A model generated the notes under the pieces. That model did no database searches, had not been told where the DNA came from, and saw only the letters and a list, made by a program, of their open reading frames with translations. Below are positions 1 to 6,258 of a stretch of 8,938 bases of DNA, one piece after another. The first letter of the stretch is position 1. The number at the start of each line of letters is the position of its first letter. Position numbers and translations under genes: made by a program. The DNA is from Spirochaeta sp. (lineage in GTDB: Bacteria; Spirochaetota; Spirochaetia; DSM-2461), in the NCBI GenBank assembly GCA_030592625.1, contig JAUVIY010000093.1, positions 1 through 8,938 on the forward strand. Direction: 5' to 3'.

Positions 1-504
1 GGTCCTGACTTTCTTGATGCACTCTTCCGTGAGTTCCATACCACAGCACATGAGCTTATGCAGGTGACACCCAGCGAGTATCTGCATGTCTGGCCCCATG
101 CTCAAGTAACCCGCCCGGCGTTTTCCAGTTGGGGCGACAAGGGTTACGGCCAGGTATGGCTGGATGGCTCAAATGACTGGATATACCGCCATACTCACAA
201 GATTGTCGAGCGTATGGGCGAGCTGGTGGATCGCTTCCCGGATGAAAAGGGCTTGAAGCTTCGAACACTGAATCAAGCTGCAAGAGAATTGCTTCTATCT
301 CAGGCTTCGGACTGGCCGTTTATCATCAAGACAGGAACAACAGTGCCCTATGCCGAACGCCGGGTAAAAAGTCACATCAGTAATTTCAACAGGATTTATG
401 AAAGCCTCTGCCGTAATACCGTAAAAACCGAGTGGCTTACAAAACTCGAGAAACGGAACAATATTTTCAAGGATATTGATTACCGGGTTTTCCGGAAACG
501 CTAA
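1..504 (+). CDS. GH57-family alpha-glucan branching-type enzyme, C-terminal part (DUF1957 domain), 5' truncated by window
   Basis: The reading frame is open from base 1 to the TAA at 502-504, giving the last 167 residues of a longer protein. The helical segment matches the DUF1957 C-terminal domain of glycoside hydrolase family 57 enzymes: WLDGSNDWIYRH (about residues 53-64 of the visible part), then LNQAARELLLSQASDWPF and a YAERRVKSHISNF stretch. Family members with this domain are mostly 1,4-alpha-glucan branching enzymes or related transglycosylases acting on glycogen-like polymers in the cytoplasm. The tryptophans of the WLDGSNDW region are the sort of aromatic residues this domain adds to the glucan-binding groove (inference). 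The catalytic nucleophile and acid/base lie in the missing N-terminal (beta/alpha)7 barrel, so activity cannot be judged. An internal ATG at 58 is in frame but cannot be the real start because conserved sequence continues upstream. The gene converges on the STAS gene and is probably unrelated to the division operon. Confidence 0.85.
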   Translation, partial: GPDFLDALFREFHTTAHELMQVTPSEYLHVWPHAQVTRPAFSSWGDKGYGQVWLDGSNDWIYRHTHKIVERMGELVDRFPDEKGLKLRTLNQAARELLLSQASDWPFIIKTGTTVPYAERRVKSHISNFNRIYESLCRNTVKTEWLTKLEKRNNIFKDIDYRVFRKR

Positions 505-510
505 TCGGCT

Positions 511-789
511 TCAGCTTCCGGAGATCGGAACGCGGAATATCTGCATAATCCTTCTGATCCGCAGTGGAATATTCTTCAGTTCAACCTTCGTCCCGGCCTG
601 AATAAAACGATTCCGGATTTTCAGGAGTTCTGTCATTGAGCCGAAGTCAATGGTGGTGACTTCAGACAAATCAACATCCAGATTCTCAACGCCGGATTCC
701 CACTTCTCTTCCAGGATATACCTGGTTCTCATACGCTGATCCTCAGTTCTGAGATCTCCGCTTAATACAACTGTATCTCGACGCTCCAC
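511..789 (-). CDS. Small STAS-domain protein (anti-sigma-factor-antagonist-like)
   Basis: This 92-residue protein is the size of a lone STAS domain. It has the expected pattern: an N-terminal beta strand (TVVLSGDL, 6-13), a helix, a strand plus loop VDLSEVTTIDFGSM (39-52), a helix, then VELKNIPLRIRRIMQIFRV (69-87). STAS proteins of this size include SpoIIAA/RsbV-type antagonists of anti-sigma factors and MlaB-type lipid-transport subunits. In the antagonists the loop reads D-S-S-G-L, whose first serine is phosphorylated by the partner kinase. Here it reads D48-F49-G50-S51-M52, so phenylalanine sits at the usual phospho-acceptor position. The start is GTG at 789-787, chosen because GGAGGA at 799-794 lies 4 bases upstream. 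No kinase or anti-sigma gene is visible next to it. The stop lies 6 bases from the stop of the convergent GH57 gene. The fold is fairly sure; the partner and role are unknown. Confidence 0.72.
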   Translation of the reverse strand: MERRDTVVLSGDLRTEDQRMRTRYILEEKWESGVENLDVDLSEVTTIDFGSMTELLKIRNRFIQAGTKVELKNIPLRIRRIMQIFRVPISGS

Positions 790-810
790 CGATTCCTCCG
801 CAGAAGATTT

Positions 811-838
811 ATTCTATTACAATCGGCCGGTATTTGAA
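811..838 (-). promoter_or_regulatory. Candidate sigma70-type promoter for the STAS gene
   Basis: Read on the - strand, TTCAAA (838-833) and TAGAAT (816-811) are separated by 16 bases. Each matches the sigma70 consensus at 4-5 of 6 positions. The pair lies 21 bases or more upstream of the GTG at 789, leaving room for the GGAGGA ribosome binding site. This is a pattern match only, and no other hexamer pair in the gap looked better on this strand. Confidence 0.35.
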
Positions 839-951
839 CGAATGATTGCATTTCACGGCTGAAACACCCTTTTTTTCAGATAACCCTATCATGTGTATAG
901 TGGTTTTCCGTCGCCCGGATAATCCTTAGTCGGTTTTCTGTCTCCCTTTGA

Positions 952-980
952 TTGACGATTGAATTTACTAGCGTTACGAT
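952..980 (+). promoter_or_regulatory. Candidate promoter of the dcw operon (Pmra)
   Basis: TTGACG (952-957, 5 of 6 to consensus) and TACGAT (975-980, 4 of 6) are separated by an ideal 17 bases. The expected transcription start is near 986-988, directly in front of the first TGGGN box at 990. This geometry, with operator boxes starting at or just after the transcription start, is what is expected of an MraZ-controlled promoter. No other pair this good was seen between the STAS gene and mraZ. Confidence 0.6.
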
Positions 981-989
981 GGAGAAGAG

Positions 990-1024
990 TGGGAAAATGT
1001 GGGGAGATGTAGGAAAAGGTGGGA
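990..1024 (+). promoter_or_regulatory. MraZ-box array: four TGGGN-type direct repeats at 10-base pitch
   Basis: The boxes are TGGGA (990), TGGGG (1000), TAGGA (1010, one mismatch) and TGGGA (1020). Each is separated by five bases, so their starts are exactly 10 bases, about one helical turn, apart. In E. coli MraZ binds TGGGN repeats with 5-base spacers upstream of mraZ and represses the operon, and the family usually binds such arrays. Two further TGGG words (1029 and 1037) continue into the mraZ coding start but drift off the 10-base phase. The array lies between the candidate -10 element and the start codon, and its fourth box overlaps the probable ribosome binding site (AGGTGG, 1017-1022). 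Bound MraZ oligomer would therefore block early transcription. Binding itself is inferred. Confidence 0.82.
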
Positions 1025-1027
1025 TTA

Positions 1028-1474
1028 TTGGGAATCTGGGGACAATTTAATATCACAATCGATGATAAAGGTCGCATGTCCCTGCCCGCGAAAATTCGCG
1101 GGAAGATTCAAGGTGACAATCTCATACTCACCAAAGGGACGGAAAAGTGCCTTTGGCTCTACCTCCCGGAAGAATGGGAACGAGTCTCCAGACAGCTTAT
1201 CGATGGTGCTTCGGTTTTCTCACTCAACACCCAGGATGTTCTTCGCAGGTTTATTGCACCTGCCGAAGAGGTTTCGGTGGATAAGGCAGGGCGGGTCAAG
1301 CTTTCGTCTTCCCTTATGAAATCGATGGACCTGAACAGGGATTGCTACCTGTTGGGAATGGGTGAACGCATGGAAATATGGGACGAGGCCGTCTACGATC
1401 GTTTCGAAGAGGAACGTTCCGCCGAGGTGAAACAGACCTGGGAGGGCTACGGCGGCTCGGAGACGGTCTCGTGA
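1028..1474 (+). CDS. mraZ: MraZ, DNA-binding regulator of the dcw operon
   Basis: The protein holds two SpoVT-AbrB-like half domains. The first has TIDDKGRMSLPAKIR (residues 10-24), with R16 equivalent to the arginine needed for DNA binding in E. coli MraZ (R15). The second has VDKAGRVKLSSSLMKSMDL followed by MEIWDEAVYDRFEEE. Length (148 residues) fits the family. MraZ forms ring-shaped oligomers and binds TGGGN arrays ahead of its own gene, and such an array is present just upstream. The TTG at 1028 is preferred as start because it places the protein about 11 residues before the D-x-K-G-R motif, as in the family, and has AGGTGG (1017-1022) five bases upstream. An in-frame GTG at 1019 would add three residues but has a poorly spaced AGGA. 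The second half-domain has serine where most relatives have proline after the GR motif. The stop overlaps the rsmH start in GTGA. Confidence 0.9.
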   Translation: MGIWGQFNITIDDKGRMSLPAKIRGKIQGDNLILTKGTEKCLWLYLPEEWERVSRQLIDGASVFSLNTQDVLRRFIAPAEEVSVDKAGRVKLSSSLMKSMDLNRDCYLLGMGERMEIWDEAVYDRFEEERSAEVKQTWEGYGGSETVS

Positions 1475-2376
1475 TTCCCATTCATGTTTCTGTAATGTCG
1501 GACGAGGTGATGGAATATCTCGTTCCATCACGGCCGGATTCTCTGATAGGTGATGGAACCCTCGGTGAAGGCGGACATTCCCTTCGTTTTCTGGAGTCAT
1601 ACCCTGAATGCCGTGTTATCGGTATCGATGTTGATATCACCATGGGTCAACGTGCCGCCGAAAGACTCAGCCCCTGGGTGAACCGATTTGAACTCATTAC
1701 CGGCTGGACGGATGAAGTTCTGGCCGAATGGGACAAGGCGCCTCCGGATCTTGTTCTGATGGATCTGGGAGTGTCTACTTTTCACTATGACGGCAGTGGA
1801 CGAGGTTTCTCTTTTAAATCGGTTGAACCGCTTGATATGCGCCTTGAGCGGGATGGAGATGGCGACGCTTCGGAACTCGTGAATACTCTCAGAGAAGAAG
1901 ATCTGGCCGATCTCATCTTTACATACGGAGAAGAGCGGTTCAGTCGCAGAATCGCCCGGCGAATCGTCGAAGAGCGCAAACAGTCACCGATTAATGACTC
2001 TTCGAGACTGGCGGAAATTGTAGCGAAAGCCATCCCGGCTCAATCCCGCCACGGAAGAATCCATGCGGCAACAAGAACTTTTCAAGCCCTGCGTATAGCA
2101 GTGAATGGTGAATTGGACAGACTTTCGCGTCTGTTGGATACTGCGCCCGGCCTGTTGGCTCCCGGCGGCCGCCTTGGAATCATCAGCTTTCATTCACTGG
2201 AAGATCGTTTGGTTAAAAGAGCTTTTCGTGGGCTTGATGTACGGTTCGGCGGGACATACAACGTTTTGACCCGTAAACCATTGGTTCCGACCGAAAAGGA
2301 ATGTCGATCGAACCCACCTTCACGAAGCGCCAAATTCCGCGTAATTGAGAACATGTCTTCTGAGGCAATCTTATGA
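1471..2376 (+). CDS. rsmH: 16S rRNA (cytosine(1402)-N(4))-methyltransferase RsmH (MraW)
   Basis: This 301-residue SAM-dependent enzyme methylates N4 of cytosine 1402 in the 16S rRNA decoding centre. All family motifs are visible: the SAM loop G-D-G-T-L-G-E-G-G-H-S (27-37), VIGIDVD for the second SAM strand, DLGVS (98-102) followed by GRGFSF and PLDMR, HAATRTFQALRIAVN (198-212), and SFHSLEDRLVK (240-250). It ends with the usual NPPSRSAKFRVIE tail. The GTG at 1471 is chosen because it opens in GTGA with the mraZ stop, has GGAG at 1459-1462, and puts IPIHVSVMSDEV, the normal N-terminus, at the start. An ATG at 1378 in the same frame would read 31 residues of non-family sequence over mraZ. The gene is translationally coupled on both sides. 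Confidence 0.96.
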   Translation: MIPIHVSVMSDEVMEYLVPSRPDSLIGDGTLGEGGHSLRFLESYPECRVIGIDVDITMGQRAAERLSPWVNRFELITGWTDEVLAEWDKAPPDLVLMDLGVSTFHYDGSGRGFSFKSVEPLDMRLERDGDGDASELVNTLREEDLADLIFTYGEERFSRRIARRIVEERKQSPINDSSRLAEIVAKAIPAQSRHGRIHAATRTFQALRIAVNGELDRLSRLLDTAPGLLAPGGRLGIISFHSLEDRLVKRAFRGLDVRFGGTYNVLTRKPLVPTEKECRSNPPSRSAKFRVIENMSSEAIL

Positions 2377-2660
2377 GGCGGATTCTTATTTCATTGGTAC
2401 TGGTCAGTATACCACTTCTGATGATGCTGCAGGTACTTCAGGGATACCGTTATGCCGTGGCTGTCGAAGAAATGGACGATCTGGAAGCAGCTCAACAGGA
2501 CGAACTTGAAGAAAATAAGCGGATTCTTGCCGGGATTTCCGTTTATAACGCTCCAGCCCGGATTTATCAGGTAGCGGAAGATTCGTTGAATCTTACAGAG
2601 GCAGACCCGGAGAATATCCTGCAGGTCAGGTTTCCCGACAATTCCGAGGTGCTTCAGTGA
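2373..2660 (+). CDS. ftsL: FtsL-like bitopic cell division protein
   Basis: The 95-residue protein has one hydrophobic membrane segment near the N-terminus (about 4-23, after M-R-R). A charged, heptad-like helix follows (about 31-55, rich in E, D and Q). The end has the FtsL/DivIC-type pattern of a short helix and strand (APARIYQVAEDSLNLTEADPENILQVRF, here split as 60-74 and 75-87). FtsL pairs with FtsB/DivIC through the coiled coil, binds FtsQ/DivIB, and activates the septal FtsW-FtsI synthase on the outer face of the membrane. Sequence alone would be a weak basis because FtsL diverges fast, but the position between rsmH and murF is diagnostic. ATG overlaps the rsmH stop as ATGA, with GAGG at 2362-2365. 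Confidence 0.85.
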   Translation: MRRILISLVLVSIPLLMMLQVLQGYRYAVAVEEMDDLEAAQQDELEENKRILAGISVYNAPARIYQVAEDSLNLTEADPENILQVRFPDNSEVLQ

Positions 2661-4024
2661 ATGCCGCCAGGGCTGCGAAACTCACCGGTGGATGTCTTAC
2701 AGGAAATCCGGGTGCGGAGATTCACCGTGGCAGGGCGGATTCCCGGCTTTGCCAACCCGGAGATCTGTATGTTGCCCTTCAGGGTGAAAAAACCGATGGA
2801 AACTTGTTTACAGCTCCGGCCTGGAAATCGGGTGCTGAAGTTGTCCTGGCGGATGAGTTGAAGAAACTACCTGAACCTCCGGAGGAGAAGGCTCTGATTA
2901 CCGTATCCGACCCCCTTGCCGCCCTGCAGGAGTTGGCAATGCACTGCCGACTCGAATTACCGGATCTCAAAGTAGTCGGAATTACCGGAAGTAACGGTAA
3001 AACGACGACCAAGGAAATATTGGCCGCGATACTCGTTGACTGGAAAAAAGATTTAGTGCTTATCAGTGAAGGAAATTACAACTCGGATATTGGACTTCCT
3101 CTTACTCTGCTCAATCTGCGGTCTCGCCATGAGATTGCCGTTCTGGAAATGGGAATGAACCGGATCGGAGAAATGGCTTTACTTGCAGAACTGGCACGGC
3201 CCGATATCGCGATTATCACCAATATCGGCAGCGCTCATGTCGGTATGCTTGGTTCTCGAGAGGCTCTGGCAACCGAGAAGCGCTCGGTTTTCAAGGGTGC
3301 AGGCCCTGATTCAACAGCCATTATAGGCAGGGATGAAGCCTGGGGTGATTTCCTGCTGAAAGAATACCCGGGGAACGTGCGTTTTTTCGGCGAGTGGGGT
3401 GTGGGCGGCTGGGATTCATACGCTGATAACGGTACAGAGGGTCACATTCTTGTCTGGAATGGAAGACAAATTCACTTCAGGCTGCCGGGTGCTCATAATC
3501 TGTTGAATGCCATGGCTGCCGTTGAAGCCGCATTGGCTCTCGGAGTTTCTGAGGAATCGATTGTAACCGGCCTGAGCACGGTTCGGCCGCCATCAGGACG
3601 TTCTGAAATAGTCAAGGGCGCAGTAACTGTGATTCGGGACTGCTACAACGCGAATCCTGAGTCCCTGAATGCGGCGCTGGAGTTATTTTCTTCAATCAAG
3701 GTATCCGGACGGCGCGTTCTCGTGCTGGGAGAGTTGCTGGAGCTGGGTAGTGAGACGGATGAAGCGCTGCGGCAGGCCGGGGGAGCGGCCGCTGTGGCAA
3801 ATCCCGATTCAATTTTTCTGTTCGGCGAATCCCTGGGGGCCGTGAAAGATACGGCTCGTGATGCCGGATTCGGTGGAGAATTACGACTCTTTACAGATAT
3901 GGATAAACTGCAGAAAGCTCTTTCTTCATATTTGGAACCCGGCGATCTTGTCTTGCTCAAAGGATCCCGGGGAGGTGCACTCGAGCGTCTGAATGAAACC
4001 ATAGGGGAGGTCAGTTCCGGGTAA
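2657..4024 (+). CDS. murF: UDP-N-acetylmuramoyl-tripeptide--D-alanyl-D-alanine ligase MurF
   Basis: MurF joins D-Ala-D-Ala to the UDP-MurNAc-tripeptide with ATP, completing the cytoplasmic pentapeptide precursor that MraY uses. The protein is 455 residues, normal for the family. Visible parts are the N-terminal UDP-binding domain with ADSRLCQPGDLYVALQGEK, the ATP loop G-I-T-G-S-N-G-K-T-T-T-K (108-119), NYNSDIGLPLTLL, the metal-site EMGMN (164-168), NIGSAHVGMLGS, NLLNAMAAVEAAL, and DCYNANPES (328-336). The C-terminal domain follows with VLVLGELLELG and LLKGSRGG (433-440). The GTG at 2657 opens in GTGA with the ftsL stop and has GAGGTG (2645-2650) six bases upstream. The identity of residue 3 of the peptide (ornithine in some spirochaetes, diaminopimelate or lysine elsewhere) cannot be told from MurF. 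The ligases murC, murD and murE are not in this window. Confidence 0.96.
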   Translation: MNAARAAKLTGGCLTGNPGAEIHRGRADSRLCQPGDLYVALQGEKTDGNLFTAPAWKSGAEVVLADELKKLPEPPEEKALITVSDPLAALQELAMHCRLELPDLKVVGITGSNGKTTTKEILAAILVDWKKDLVLISEGNYNSDIGLPLTLLNLRSRHEIAVLEMGMNRIGEMALLAELARPDIAIITNIGSAHVGMLGSREALATEKRSVFKGAGPDSTAIIGRDEAWGDFLLKEYPGNVRFFGEWGVGGWDSYADNGTEGHILVWNGRQIHFRLPGAHNLLNAMAAVEAALALGVSEESIVTGLSTVRPPSGRSEIVKGAVTVIRDCYNANPESLNAALELFSSIKVSGRRVLVLGELLELGSETDEALRQAGGAAAVANPDSIFLFGESLGAVKDTARDAGFGGELRLFTDMDKLQKALSSYLEPGDLVLLKGSRGGALERLNETIGEVSSG

Positions 4025-4047
4025 GCCGATTAGAACTGGGAGGGGTA

Positions 4048-5127
4048 ATGATAAAAGCTATTCTCTATCCTCTGGTGGATTTCGCCAGAGCATTCAATAT
4101 CTTTCAATATATAAGTTTCCGTTCTGCATACGCTGCAGTAACGGCATTACTCATATCGTTTCTTCTGGGCCCCTGGGTTATCAGAAAGCTGACCCGGCTT
4201 AAACTCGGTCAGGAAATTCGCAATGATGGGCCGCAGTCTCATCTGTCCAAGGCGGGAACTCCCACCATGGGTGGAACACTCATCATTATCGCTTTTCTCG
4301 TTTCAGTTCTCTTATGGCAGGAAATATCGACATTTTATACCTGGATTGTTCTTCTTACGGCCCTGGGACTCGGAGCTCTGGGATTTATGGATGATTTTCT
4401 GAAGATTATCAAGAAGAACTCCGACGGTCTTCGTGCCAGCGTCAAGTTCTCCGGCCAGGTCATTGTGTCCCTCATCATCATGGTGCTGATTTACATATTC
4501 CGCAACGAGCAGACAACCTTGCTCTACCTTCCGTTTCTGAAAAACGCCGTACTGGATCTCGGTATATTATATATTCCCTTCGGCATGCTCATGATTGTCG
4601 GTATGTCCAATGCCGTAAATCTGACCGACGGTCTCGATGGTCTTGCAACAGGGCTCACCATTATTGCCCTGATGGCTTTCACTATACTCGCTTACCTGAC
4701 TGGTCATTCCGAGTTCGCCCGCTATCTGTTTATTCCATTTCTCTCAGGTGCCGGAGAACTCACCATCAGTGCAACGGCTTTATTAGGAGCCAGTGTGGGA
4801 TTTCTCTGGTTCAATTCTCATCCCGCCGAGGTGATGATGGGTGATACAGGCAGTCTGACCCTCGGAGGACTGCTGGCGGTTTTCTCACTGTTGTTGAAGA
4901 AGGAGATATTGCTCCTCATTATCGGCGGTGTCTTCGTTATGGAAACCCTATCGGTCATTATTCAGGTTCTATATTTCAAGCGGACAGGGCGTCGGGTCTT
5001 TAAAATGGCGCCGATTCATCATCATTTTGAACTTTCAGGTTGGGCGGAGAGCAAAGTTGTGACCCGCTTCTGGATTCTGGGCGGCATGTTTGCAATTCTC
5101 GGCTTGAGCACATTGAAGATTCAGTAG
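4048..5127 (+). CDS. mraY: Phospho-N-acetylmuramoyl-pentapeptide-transferase MraY
   Basis: This 359-residue polytopic membrane enzyme (ten membrane segments expected) transfers phospho-MurNAc-pentapeptide to undecaprenyl phosphate, making lipid I on the inner face of the membrane. The active-site residues fall almost at E. coli numbering: D115-D116 in FMDDFLKI, N191 and D194 in NLTDGLDG, D266 in MMGDTGS, and the histidine run H324-H326 in PIHHHFE. The early motif QEIRNDGPQSHLSKAGTPTMGG is present (residues 55-76). The ATG at 4048 has GGAGG at 4039-4043 inside a purine run 4038-4045. The gap after murF (23 bases) is the largest between genes before ftsA-ftsZ, so translation probably restarts here. 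The gene lies directly before ftsW, as in Borrelia. Confidence 0.97.
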   Translation: MIKAILYPLVDFARAFNIFQYISFRSAYAAVTALLISFLLGPWVIRKLTRLKLGQEIRNDGPQSHLSKAGTPTMGGTLIIIAFLVSVLLWQEISTFYTWIVLLTALGLGALGFMDDFLKIIKKNSDGLRASVKFSGQVIVSLIIMVLIYIFRNEQTTLLYLPFLKNAVLDLGILYIPFGMLMIVGMSNAVNLTDGLDGLATGLTIIALMAFTILAYLTGHSEFARYLFIPFLSGAGELTISATALLGASVGFLWFNSHPAEVMMGDTGSLTLGGLLAVFSLLLKKEILLLIIGGVFVMETLSVIIQVLYFKRTGRRVFKMAPIHHHFELSGWAESKVVTRFWILGGMFAILGLSTLKIQ

Positions 5128-5136
5128 GAGCGGTTA

Positions 5137-6258
5137 GTGCGGATCGGGGTATTTAAGGCAGAGCGTCTCAGCGGAATTGAGCCGATGAAAGGTATGGCGT
5201 CTCTGCAGTTCTTATTAGCTGGAATTGGTGCCGTCGTTCTGTTCTCCGCATCCTGGTATTTTGCCCGTACTGTTTTCGACGATCCGTTTCGGATCTGGCG
5301 AAGACAGTTGTTTTGGATGCTGCTCGGTCTGGCTGCCGCATGGGGAATCACCAGAGTCCCGAAATCCTTGATCCGTAAGTCGGTTCCGGTTCTTGTATGG
5401 GTCGCGCTGATTTTGAATATGCTCACCTATATATCGGGGATCGGTTATTCATCCGGCGGTGCCAGTCGATGGATCGAAGTGCAGGGACTCACCTTCCAGC
5501 CGTCGGAGTTAACCCGAGTCGTCCTCGTTCTGTATTTGGCGCGAATGCTCGAAAAGAATGAAAACCGGTTGGAAAATTTCCGTGACGGCCTACTCCCGTC
5601 CCTCCTTGTCGTTTCGGTGTTGATACTGACAGTATATTTTCAAAACGACTTCTCAACTGCCGCTTATCTGCTCCTCTTGTCTCTCGGGTTGTTTTATGCT
5701 GCCGGAGTATCCAGGGCTGCAATCAGTATCTCGGCCATTGCCGCAGTCCTGACGGCAGTCACGATGCTTCTGGCGAAACCCTACAGACTGGAACGGATCA
5801 AGTCCTGGTTCCGGCCGGCCGCCGATCCTTCAGGTGCGGGATATCAGCTCCTTAAAGCCAGAATAGCTCTCGAGCGCGGCGGTTTCTGGGGACAGGGGCT
5901 TGGGCGAGGCGAGGTGAAGATGGGCGGTCTTCCGGCAGCGCACTCGGATTTTATCGTTGCCGTGGTCGGTGAGGAAACCGGTTTCGCCGGTGTACTGTTC
6001 GTTCTTCTGTTATTTACATTTTTTGCCGTCAAGGGCTGGTTGGCTGCAGAAAATGCTCCCGATGCATTTTCCCGCTGGGGAATCTTCGGGCTTATATCTG
6101 CTGTGTATTGGCAGGTTCTTATTAATTTTGCCGTTGTTTCGGGTTTGCTGCCTGCTACGGGAATCCCGTTGCCTCTATTTTCCGCAGGCGGTTCTGCGGC
6201 CTTCGTTACACTGATAATCTTCGGTCTTGTCTATAATCTATCGGAGGCCGGTAAATGA
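5137..6258 (+). CDS. ftsW: FtsW, SEDS-family septal peptidoglycan glycosyltransferase
   Basis: A 373-residue polytopic SEDS protein that polymerises lipid II at the septum together with a class B penicillin-binding protein. Motifs are GGASRWIEVQGLTFQPSE (PSE at 122-124), HSDFIVAVVGEETGFAG with D271 at the position of the aspartate needed for polymerase activity in SEDS proteins, and the SGLLPATGIPLPLFSAGGSA signature at the last membrane segments. Context (dcw cluster, next to ftsQ) favours FtsW over the elongation homologue RodA, but sequence alone does not fully separate them. Departures from the usual pattern: QNDFSTA (169-175) where QPDFGTA is typical, and FSAGGSA (348-354) where SYGGSS is typical. 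The GTG at 5137 is preferred to later ATGs because AGGAG (5126-5130) overlaps the mraY stop with six bases of spacing. No partner ftsI/pbp gene is present in the window. Confidence 0.93.
   Translation: MRIGVFKAERLSGIEPMKGMASLQFLLAGIGAVVLFSASWYFARTVFDDPFRIWRRQLFWMLLGLAAAWGITRVPKSLIRKSVPVLVWVALILNMLTYISGIGYSSGGASRWIEVQGLTFQPSELTRVVLVLYLARMLEKNENRLENFRDGLLPSLLVVSVLILTVYFQNDFSTAAYLLLLSLGLFYAAGVSRAAISISAIAAVLTAVTMLLAKPYRLERIKSWFRPAADPSGAGYQLLKARIALERGGFWGQGLGRGEVKMGGLPAAHSDFIVAVVGEETGFAGVLFVLLLFTFFAVKGWLAAENAPDAFSRWGIFGLISAVYWQVLINFAVVSGLLPATGIPLPLFSAGGSAAFVTLIIFGLVYNLSEAGK

Noticed and set aside
489..524. Inverted repeat TTTCCGGAA / TTCCGGAGA spanning the convergent GH57 and STAS gene ends, as a shared terminator
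   Set aside because: The 18-base loop is long and no T run follows on either strand; most of it is coding sequence.
859..879. CTGAAA / TTTCAG inverted repeat with a T7 run upstream of mraZ
   Set aside because: The stem is only six mostly A-T pairs and the T run lies inside the loop and stem, so it is neither a convincing terminator nor a clear operator.
999..1319. 106-residue + frame overlapping mraZ
   Set aside because: It covers the MraZ boxes and the mraZ N-terminal half in another frame and shows no domain pattern.
1378..1470. 31-residue N-terminal extension of RsmH
   Set aside because: It is read over mraZ in another frame, gives low-complexity arginine-rich sequence, and GTG 1471 gives the normal N-terminus.
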